A stretch of 11,994 nucleotides of DNA from assembly GCA_029067025.1 (NCBI GenBank), contig JAIEFH010000135.1, forward strand, positions 12,724 to 24,717, in the 5' to 3' direction. Of the stretch, positions 1 through 4,641 are shown piece by piece. The first letter of the stretch is position 1; each line of letters starts with the position of its first letter. Both the position numbers and the translations under genes were made by a program. Under the pieces are notes generated by a model. That model did not search any database. It worked only from the letters and a program-made list of their open reading frames with translations, and had not been told where the DNA came from. The stretch comes from Oscillospiraceae bacterium. GTDB taxonomy: Bacteria; Bacillota; Clostridia; Oscillospirales; Oscillospiraceae.

Positions 1-504
1 GTCGATCAACGCGGGTATCTCATCAATATTCGTGCCGGATACAGTGGCCATGATCACCGCCCGGATGCCCGCTCGCTTGATACAGCCGATCTTCTCCAGG
101 GTGCAATCGAAAGAACCGGGCTTGCGGAACCAGTCGTGGGTTTCCCGCAGCCCATCCAAAGAGAGCTGGTACTTCTGGCAGCCGTGCTCCTTCAGCCGCG
201 CGCAGACCCCATCGTCCAGGTGGAACGGGTTGCCCAAGATGGTGAACGGGATCTTGTGCTCTTTGAACAGCCCCAACAGCTTCCAGAACTCCGGGTGCAG
301 GATCGGGTCGCCGCCTGTCAGATAAAAATAGGGAAGCCGGTGGTACATTTCACAGAAGTCCAGGCAGTTATAAAACGTGTCCTCTATCTGGGGCCAGGTC
401 ATGGCGTCCAGCTTTTTGCACTCGTTCTCCGAAAAAATGTAGCAGTGCTTGCACCGTTGGTCGCACTCGTCGGTGATGTGCCACTGAAATGAAAAGTATT
501 CCAT
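1..504 (-). CDS. Radical SAM peptide maturase, ACGX-type system (partial, C-terminus beyond window)
   Basis: The frame is open from the start codon to base 1, giving the first 168 residues. I see the radical SAM cluster motif CDQRCKHCY (CX3CX2C) at residues 14-22, a YLTGGDPILHPEF segment (the GGE-like SAM-binding motif, here GGD) around residues 65-77, and QLSLDGLRETHDWFRKPGSFD around 111-131, typical of SPASM-type peptide maturases. The family is expected to cleave S-adenosylmethionine reductively through a 4Fe-4S cluster and use the radical to modify a peptide. The neighbour just upstream encodes a repetitive ACGA/ACGS peptide, so the likely role is installing Cys-linked modifications on that peptide; this is inference. 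I chose the ATG at 504 over the one at 510 because the GAGGAGG Shine-Dalgarno ends 6 bases before 504 but abuts 510. The C-terminal SPASM domain, if present, is outside the window. Confidence 0.88.
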   Translation of the reverse strand, partial: MEYFSFQWHITDECDQRCKHCYIFSENECKKLDAMTWPQIEDTFYNCLDFCEMYHRLPYFYLTGGDPILHPEFWKLLGLFKEHKIPFTILGNPFHLDDGVCARLKEHGCQKYQLSLDGLRETHDWFRKPGSFDCTLEKIGCIKRAGIRAVIMATVSGTNIDEIPALID

Positions 505-528
505 GTCCATCCTCCTCGGGTATGTTGT

Positions 529-600
529 GGGGCGCATTTCCCAAAGGCGGGCGTGTCCGCCTTTCGGGGATGCGCCCCCGTTGAGGTTCAGCGGGGGCGC
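529..600 (-). promoter_or_regulatory. Intercistronic alternative hairpins between precursor peptide and maturase
   Basis: In the minus-strand transcript, 600-592 (GCGCCCCCG) can pair perfectly with 580-572 (CGGGGGCGC). Alternatively 578-570 can pair with 537-529 (ATGCGCCCC), closing a long hairpin that contains a further perfect 8-bp stem, 564-557 with 550-543. The two long pairings share 572-578 and exclude each other. No T-run follows, so it is not a classical intrinsic terminator. It may set the peptide-to-maturase expression ratio by processing, mRNA protection or masking of the maturase start region. The structure is seen in the sequence; the role is inferred. Confidence 0.5.
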
Positions 601-606
601 GGGGGC

Positions 607-870
607 TTACTTCTTGTCGCCAGCGCCGCAGGCGGAGCCGCAAGCAGCGGGCTTCTCAGCGGGCTTGTCGCCGGCGCCGCAAGCGGAACCGCAGGCGGCG
701 GGCTTCTCGGCGGGCTTGTCGCCGGCGCCGCAAGCGGAACCGCAGGCGGCGGGCTTCTCGGCGGGCTTGTCGCCGGCGCCGCAGGCGGCAGGTTTGTCGC
801 TGGCGCCGCAGGCGGAAGCGGCCTCGTGCTGGGCCGTCTTGCCCCAGCCAAACAGATTGCTCAATGCCAT
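607..870 (-). CDS. ACGX-repeat precursor peptide (87 aa), putative radical SAM substrate
   Basis: A short leader-like segment (MALSNLFGWGKTAQHEAAS, residues 1-19) is followed by eight Ala-Cys-Gly tripeptides, with cysteines at 21, 30, 43, 47, 60, 64, 77 and 81. They lie in a tandem unit ACGAGDKPAEKPAACGS repeated three times (residues 29-79), plus a partial unit ending ACGAGDKK. Low complexity, strict Cys periodicity and the adjacent radical SAM gene match what I recall of the ACGX-repeat peptide family described computationally in TIGRFAM/NCBIfam. The mature product and its function are unknown. Lys and Asp/Glu between the Cys pairs make it hydrophilic, and there is no signal peptide or membrane segment. 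The start is supported by AGGAGG 8 bases upstream of the ATG. It is transcribed toward the maturase, 102 bases away. A plus-strand overlapping frame of similar length also exists, but it has no comparable context. Confidence 0.85.
   Translation of the reverse strand: MALSNLFGWGKTAQHEAASACGASDKPAACGAGDKPAEKPAACGSACGAGDKPAEKPAACGSACGAGDKPAEKPAACGSACGAGDKK
634..786 (-). repeat. Three tandem 51-bp units inside the ACGX peptide gene
   Basis: Units are 634-684, 685-735 and 736-786. The second and third differ at one base, and the first differs from the second at four. All differences are synonymous, so the encoded 17-residue unit is identical in all three. Partial units flank both sides. This pattern indicates recent duplication or homogenisation with selection on the protein. 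Confidence 0.9.
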
Positions 871-937
871 GATGTTTTCCTCCTATATGTGATTTTGAAG
901 TGTGAGAAGGCTTTGCCCGCCCAACTTCCATGGAAAT

Positions 938-978
938 ATCATAGCGAATGGAACCGTTGATGAAAAGTACGCACTTTT
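938..978 (-). promoter_or_regulatory. Candidate promoter and inverted repeat for the ACGX operon
   Basis: On the minus strand a TATGAT -10 box (943-938) lies 17 bases from a weak -35 box TTTTCA (966-961). The -35 is overlapped by a perfect inverted repeat, AAAAGT-ACGC-ACTTTT (963-978), which could be a repressor site. Transcription would start about 60 bases upstream of the peptide ATG at 870. The -35 box is poor, so the promoter is tentative. Confidence 0.35.
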
Positions 979-987
979 TTATAACCC

Positions 988-1005
988 AGTTACTTTTTTG
1001 TAACT
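988..1005. promoter_or_regulatory. Palindromic operator in the HxlR/ACGX divergent region
   Basis: AGTTACTTTTTTGTAACT is a perfect inverted repeat with 6-bp arms and a 6-bp T spacer. It ends 4 bases before the -35 box of the HxlR gene promoter and lies about 20 bases upstream of the candidate -35 of the divergent ACGX promoter. HxlR/DUF24 regulators typically bind short inverted repeats next to their own promoters, so this is the best candidate site for the adjacent regulator. Confidence 0.55.
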
Positions 1006-1009
1006 ACCC

Positions 1010-1038
1010 TTGACATGGAGCGGGCATGACAATATAAT
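1010..1038 (+). promoter_or_regulatory. Consensus sigma-70/sigma-A promoter of the HxlR gene
   Basis: TTGACA (1010-1015), a 17-base spacer and TATAAT (1033-1038) match the vegetative consensus exactly. The expected transcription start is near 1045, about 36 bases before the ATG at 1081. The inverted repeat just upstream (988-1005) suggests regulated rather than constitutive use. Confidence 0.85.
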
Positions 1039-1080
1039 AATCATGTAACATTCAAATTCGAGTGTAGGGGGACATTTTGT

Positions 1081-1407
1081 ATGCTGACCAAAGAAGAACT
1101 GCCCACCTGTCCCGTAGCGACCACTGTCGCGCTGATCGGCAGCAAGTGGAAGCTGCTCATCATGCGCAATCTGTTGGCCCGTCCCTGGCGGTTCAACGAA
1201 TTGCAGCGGAACCTTGAGGGTATCAGCCAAAAGGTACTTACTGATTCCTTGCGTTCCATGGAGGCAGATGGCATCGTCACCCGCACCGTTTACCCCGAGG
1301 TGCCGCCCCGGGTGGAATATGCCCTGAGTGAACTGGGCGAGTCTATGCGGCCCATCATGGATGCCATGGAGGCGTGGGGCGCGGATTACAAGGCAAGGCA
1401 GGCATAG
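1081..1407 (+). CDS. HxlR/DUF24-family winged-helix transcriptional regulator
   Basis: The 108-aa length is normal for the family. The hallmark N-terminal block is present: a Cys at residue 10 (TCPVATTVALIGSKWKLLIM), the helix-turn-helix segment RFNELQRNLEGISQKVLTDSL (residues 38-58), the wing region MEADGIVTRTVYPEVPPRVEY, and the YALSELGESM block near 80-89. In YodB, HypR and QorR the equivalent N-terminal Cys senses quinones, aldehydes or disulfide stress; that Cys is kept here, so a thiol-redox sensor is plausible. The start follows AGGGGG by about 9 bases. The gene is divergent to the ACGX peptide operon and has inverted repeats in the shared control region. It may control itself, the ACGX operon and possibly the downstream MATE gene, but the target set is inference. 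Confidence 0.92.
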   Translation: MLTKEELPTCPVATTVALIGSKWKLLIMRNLLARPWRFNELQRNLEGISQKVLTDSLRSMEADGIVTRTVYPEVPPRVEYALSELGESMRPIMDAMEAWGADYKARQA

Positions 1408-1427
1408 GCAAACTTTGATCGGCCGCC

Positions 1428-1456
1428 TTGACAAACGCCCGCCACAGGGATATACT
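1428..1456 (+). promoter_or_regulatory. Promoter of the MATE transporter leader
   Basis: TTGACA (1428-1433), a 17-base spacer and TATACT (1451-1456) form a near-consensus promoter starting 21 bases after the HxlR stop codon. It predicts a start near 1463 and a leader of about 120 bases before the MATE GTG. Because it lies upstream of a strong terminator (1496-1548), the gene appears to be controlled by premature termination. Confidence 0.75.
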
Positions 1457-1462
1457 GATCCT

Positions 1463-1548
1463 GTTCATCGGAGGAGATGCGCCCGCAGGAGGTGCAGGTC
1501 CGGATAAGATGGCGGGCTGGGATGCCCGCGGCTTATCTGGGCCTTTTT
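1463..1548 (+). promoter_or_regulatory. Candidate riboswitch/attenuator leader with intrinsic terminator upstream of MATE gene
   Basis: The terminator has an outer stem of 13 contiguous pairs (1496-1508 with 1532-1544, including two G-U pairs), a small internal loop and an inner GCGGGC/GCCCGC stem (1512-1517 with 1524-1529), followed by a T-run (1544-1548, then CTT). An alternative fold exists upstream: GCGCC (1479-1483) with GGTGC (1491-1495), enclosed by CGGA (1469-1472) with TCCG (1499-1502). This second pairing uses bases of the terminator 5' arm. GCCCGC at 1481-1486 also duplicates the inner 3' arm and could trap GCGGGC. MATE genes in Clostridia are known to lie downstream of mepA-type (guanidine-IV) riboswitches, which also overlap a terminator. 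That identity is a hypothesis I cannot confirm by consensus alignment here. The terminator itself is strong. Confidence 0.6.
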
Positions 1549-1583
1549 CTTGCTCCGATCCAAAATCGAGGGGGTCAGCTTTT

Positions 1584-2963
1584 GTGAAACGGACTGGGAG
1601 CTTTATTGAGGGGCCTATTCTGACCCCGTTGCTTCGCTTTACGTTCCCTGTGCTGCTGGCGCTGTTTTTGCAGGCCATGTACGGCGCGGTGGATCTAATG
1701 GTGGTGGGCCAGTTTGGCCAGCCTGCCGATGTGTCCGCCGTGTCCACCGGGAGCCAGGTAATGCACACTGTCACCTGCCTGGTTACCGGGCTGTCCATGG
1801 GGGCCACAGTGCTGCTGGGGCAGAAGCTGGGTGAGGGCAGGTCGGAGGAGGGCGGGCAGGTGCTGGGCAGTGCCATCGCCCTATTCGCGGCGGTGGCGCT
1901 GCTGCTGACAGGGGCGATGGTGTGGGCGGCAGCTCCCATGGCGCGGCTTATGCAGGCCCCTGCCGAAGCCTTTGGGCAGACGGTGACCTATGTGCGTATC
2001 TGCTCGGGCGGCGCGGTGTTCATCGTGGCCTACAACGTGCTGGGAGCTATGTTCCGGGGCATTGGGGATTCCAAAACACCCCTGCTCACCGTGTCTATTG
2101 CCTGCGTGGTGAATATCGCCGGGGATCTGGTGCTGGTGGGGGCGTGCGGTTTGGGCGTAGCCGGGGCGGCGCTGGCCACGGTGCTGGCCCAGGCTGTCAG
2201 CGTGGCGCTGAGCCTGGTGTTCACTGCCCACCAGGGGCTGCCCTTTTCGTTTTCCCGTCAGGACATCCGCTTTGATCCCCAGTACACCGGGCGCATTCTG
2301 CGCCTGGGCGCCCCGGTTGCCCTCCAGGATGTGCTGGTAAGCGTTTCCTTTCTGGCCATCGCCGCCATCGTCAATGGCCTGGGGGTCATCGCCTCCGCCG
2401 GGGTGGGGGTGGCGGAGAAGCTGTGCGGCTTCATCATGCTGGTGCCCTCGGCCTTTGGACAGTCCTTGTCCGCCTTTGTGGCCCAGAATATCGGTGCCGG
2501 GCAGCGGAGCAGGGCAAAAAAGGCCATGCTCTACGGTATGGGGTCATCCCTGTGCTGCGGCGTAGTGCTGGCGTGGCTGTCCTTTTTCCACGGAGACTTG
2601 CTGGCGGGCCTGTTCGCCCGGGACCCCGCAGTCATCGAAGCGGCGGCGGACTACCTCCGGGCCTACGCCATCGACACCCTGCTTACCTCCATCCTGTTCT
2701 GCTTCATCGGCTATTTTAACGGCAGGGGAAACACCACCTTCGTCATGGTTCAGGGCATCGTGGGGGCGTTTTTGGTGCGCATCCCGGTGTCTCTGTTCAT
2801 GAGCCGGCTGGAGCCAGTGTCACTGTTCAAGGTAGGACTGGCCACGCCCTGCTCTACAGTCGTGCAGATCGCGCTGTTTCTGGGGTGCTATGCCCTCACC
2901 GCCGCTCAGGATCGAAAGCTGGAAACTGCGGAACGGGAACCATGGGAGCAGCACTGTCCCTGA
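1584..2963 (+). CDS. MATE family multidrug/toxin efflux transporter
   Basis: The 459-aa product has about 12 hydrophobic segments in two similar halves, the usual MATE size and layout. Recognisable blocks are EGPILTPLLRFTFPVLLALF and YGAVDLMVVGQFG near the N-terminus, NVLGAMFRGIGDSKTPL in the first half, and AFVAQNIGAGQRSRAKKAM and FIGYFNGRGNTTFVM in the second. MATE proteins export cationic or polar compounds in exchange for Na+ or H+. The frame is open upstream to an ATG-like start at 1428, but that would add 52 non-hydrophobic residues unlike any MATE protein. The GTG at 1584 is preceded by AGGGGG at 9 bases and gives the family N-terminus, so I chose it. The gene has its own promoter and an attenuator-like leader. 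Substrate is unknown; guanidinium-like compounds or export of the neighbouring modified peptide are both only possible. Confidence 0.9.
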   Translation: MKRTGSFIEGPILTPLLRFTFPVLLALFLQAMYGAVDLMVVGQFGQPADVSAVSTGSQVMHTVTCLVTGLSMGATVLLGQKLGEGRSEEGGQVLGSAIALFAAVALLLTGAMVWAAAPMARLMQAPAEAFGQTVTYVRICSGGAVFIVAYNVLGAMFRGIGDSKTPLLTVSIACVVNIAGDLVLVGACGLGVAGAALATVLAQAVSVALSLVFTAHQGLPFSFSRQDIRFDPQYTGRILRLGAPVALQDVLVSVSFLAIAAIVNGLGVIASAGVGVAEKLCGFIMLVPSAFGQSLSAFVAQNIGAGQRSRAKKAMLYGMGSSLCCGVVLAWLSFFHGDLLAGLFARDPAVIEAAADYLRAYAIDTLLTSILFCFIGYFNGRGNTTFVMVQGIVGAFLVRIPVSLFMSRLEPVSLFKVGLATPCSTVVQIALFLGCYALTAAQDRKLETAEREPWEQHCP

Positions 2964-2996
2964 ATCTGTACTTTCGCAACTGCCTACATAAAAATT

Positions 2997-3032
2997 AAAC
3001 CGACAGGTTTCTTTGTCGAAACCTGTCGGTTT
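2997..3032. terminator. Bidirectional terminator between convergent MATE and membrane-protein operon
   Basis: A perfect 14-bp stem (AAACCGACAGGTTT at 2997-3010 with 3019-3032) encloses an 8-base loop. On the minus strand it is followed by TTTAATTTTT, a good intrinsic terminator for the operon ending at 3164. On the plus strand only a short T-run is present, part of the stem, so it should terminate the MATE transcript less strongly. The rest of 2964-3163 holds nothing I recognise. Confidence 0.85.
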
Positions 3033-3163
3033 GTAACGTAATGTGGCAAAATTGCTATTGGGGAATGCACACAATCAGCGCTCTGACTGACGGTGTTGTG
3101 CGCCGCAAAATCGAGGCCATATACAAGGAAAAGTGTTTTGCGAAACGACCGCTGGTCTAAGAA

Positions 3164-4207
3164 TTACTTGCCCTCTGCCCGCGCCATGGCAAGCTGGAAG
3201 TCCTTTTGGTCGGTGAAAATCTCGTTCTTGTACGGGTTCCTCTTCTGCTCGATGGAGCGCTTGATGATGATGCCCAGCACCAGCACGTTCACCGCGAGGG
3301 CCAGCACGGCCACCACACCCTGCATGGTGGGATCGGCGCCGGTGGGACGGACGGCGGGGTTCATCACGCCGTCCGTGTACAGCACGGGGATCACGGAGAA
3401 CCGGCTGGCGTCTTGGAACAGGGGGAACACTTGGGCAAACATACACCACATGGCCAGGGTGTTGGCGCGGTTCTGGATCCAGCCGCCCTTGTTCCACAGG
3501 GCGTTGGCAAAGGTGGGGGCCAGCAGCAGGGCAAGGCCGCAGTACCAGGCGTGGGTGGGCAGGTTGTTATAGGTGTACTCGAAGTTCCACAGGTCGTAGG
3601 CCAGGATGTACAGGAAGGTCATGTCCGGCCACAGCATATCGTCGTGCTTCTTGGAGGTATAGATGCCCCACCAGCCGGTCATGCACAGGATGTTGAGGAT
3701 GCCCGCGATGCCGTTGACCCAGTTCCACCAGCCGCCGTACAGCCACACGTTCTCGCTGGACAGCCACCAGCGGTCGCCGTTCTGGGCCAGGGACATCAGG
3801 CCCTTGACGCCGGACTCAAAGTCACTGACCACGGCGATGAGGATGTTGATGGCCACGATGACGAAGGGGAACACCTTGAACCACTCGGTCTTGCCGATGC
3901 TCCACTTGTACTTGAGCATCATGAAGCCGATACAGCCCGCCGTGGCGGCGTACAGCTTGGCGTAGTGGAACCAACTGTTCATGTTGGTATAGGTCTGGTT
4001 GTTCAGCGCCCAGTCCATCTTCATGGCGGCGCCGACGTAGATGGCAATGAAGTATACCGTGAGTACGGCGGGGATGGCCAGGAAGCAAACGATGCCGCCC
4101 AGTTTGGTGCGGCGGGAAAACTCATTGGCCAGGATCAGCCCCACGAACACCAGCAGCCAGCCCAGCAATTGCCAGCCGGCGCCGTCGCCATAAACTTGAA
4201 ATAACAT
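3164..4207 (-). CDS. Polytopic membrane protein, resembles DUF5692 family
   Basis: This 347-aa protein has about nine hydrophobic segments, at roughly residues 11-28, 37-60, 83-98, 111-127, 157-183, 196-213, 221-237, 248-265 and 297-316. It ends in a basic, charged cytoplasmic-type tail. It is rich in Trp and Tyr, with a striking segment DLWNFEYTYNNLPTHAWYCG at 205-224. From memory it resembles the DUF5692 family, whose function is not known; I do not recognise any transporter or quinone-binding signature. AAAGGAGG precedes the ATG at 4207 by 7 bases. It is last in the hypB-flavoprotein-hypA operon, 86 bases after hypA, with a small hairpin (4260-4274) in the gap. Context suggests a membrane partner for the redox enzyme or for metal supply, but this is inference. 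Confidence 0.8.
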   Translation of the reverse strand: MLFQVYGDGAGWQLLGWLLVFVGLILANEFSRRTKLGGIVCFLAIPAVLTVYFIAIYVGAAMKMDWALNNQTYTNMNSWFHYAKLYAATAGCIGFMMLKYKWSIGKTEWFKVFPFVIVAINILIAVVSDFESGVKGLMSLAQNGDRWWLSSENVWLYGGWWNWVNGIAGILNILCMTGWWGIYTSKKHDDMLWPDMTFLYILAYDLWNFEYTYNNLPTHAWYCGLALLLAPTFANALWNKGGWIQNRANTLAMWCMFAQVFPLFQDASRFSVIPVLYTDGVMNPAVRPTGADPTMQGVVAVLALAVNVLVLGIIIKRSIEQKRNPYKNEIFTDQKDFQLAMARAEGK

Positions 4208-4293
4208 TGTTTTGTCCTCCTTTGCGGGGTCTCACGCCCGCGTTTTCTCTCTATATTATGGGTTCCTCGAACCCGGGGAAACAGGTTGATTGG

Positions 4294-4638
4294 TTAGTAC
4301 GCTTCTATTTCTTTGATATTGACCTCGTTCCCGGTCAAAAGCCAGGTGTTTCCGCTCTGGCAGTGGGGGCAGGTCTTGCCGTGGGCCACGGTGGGGTAGT
4401 CCCGCCCACAGCCATCGCAGTGGGTGACGGCGGGCAGCGTCTCGATTTTCAGCTCCGAGCCGCTGACCAGCTCCGATTTCGCCGCCGCCCACTTCCAGCA
4501 GTCGGTGAGGTAGTCCGGGATGACCCCGGACACCTCCCCCAGTTCAAGCACTACGGCGTTTATCTTTTCCAGCTCATTGTCCGCCGCCACTTGTTCCACG
4601 CTCTTGATGATGTGGAACACGATGCCCAATTCGTGCAT
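4294..4638 (-). CDS. hypA: HypA nickel metallochaperone
   Basis: The 114-aa length is usual for HypA/HybF. The protein begins MHELG, keeping the MHE tripeptide whose amino terminus and His2 bind nickel, and has the zinc-binding pairs CDGC (C74, C77) and CPHC (C90, C93). The VLELGEVSGV segment near residues 30-39 is also typical. HypA works with HypB to deliver Ni(II), usually to the [NiFe]-hydrogenase large subunit. Its ATG lies 3 bases after the stop of the flavoprotein gene (TAAGCCATG) with only a weak purine stretch upstream, so translational coupling is likely. HypB is encoded two genes upstream in the same operon, but no hydrogenase gene lies in the window. The client enzyme is therefore unknown. 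Confidence 0.93.
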   Translation of the reverse strand: MHELGIVFHIIKSVEQVAADNELEKINAVVLELGEVSGVIPDYLTDCWKWAAAKSELVSGSELKIETLPAVTHCDGCGRDYPTVAHGKTCPHCQSGNTWLLTGNEVNIKEIEAY

Positions 4639-4641
4639 GGC

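Noticed and set aside
503..960. Two plus-strand frames of 129 and 135 codons across the ACGX repeats
   Set aside because: They are repetitive only because the DNA repeat length is a multiple of three. The minus strand has the ribosome binding site, the Cys-periodic peptide and the adjacent maturase.
1428..1583. A 52-residue N-terminal extension of the MATE protein
   Set aside because: The extension has no family similarity, spans the promoter and terminator hairpin, and lacks a ribosome binding site. The GTG at 1584 has both a site and the expected N-terminus.
3206..4204. A 332-codon plus-strand open frame opposite the membrane protein gene
   Set aside because: Translation is dominated by Val, Gly, His and Gln with no motif. 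The minus strand encodes a coherent polytopic membrane protein with a good start.
4260..4274. Small hairpin (GGGTT/AACCC) between hypA and the membrane protein gene as a terminator
   Set aside because: The stem is only five pairs with no following T-run on either strand, so it probably does not end transcription; at most it may modulate it.
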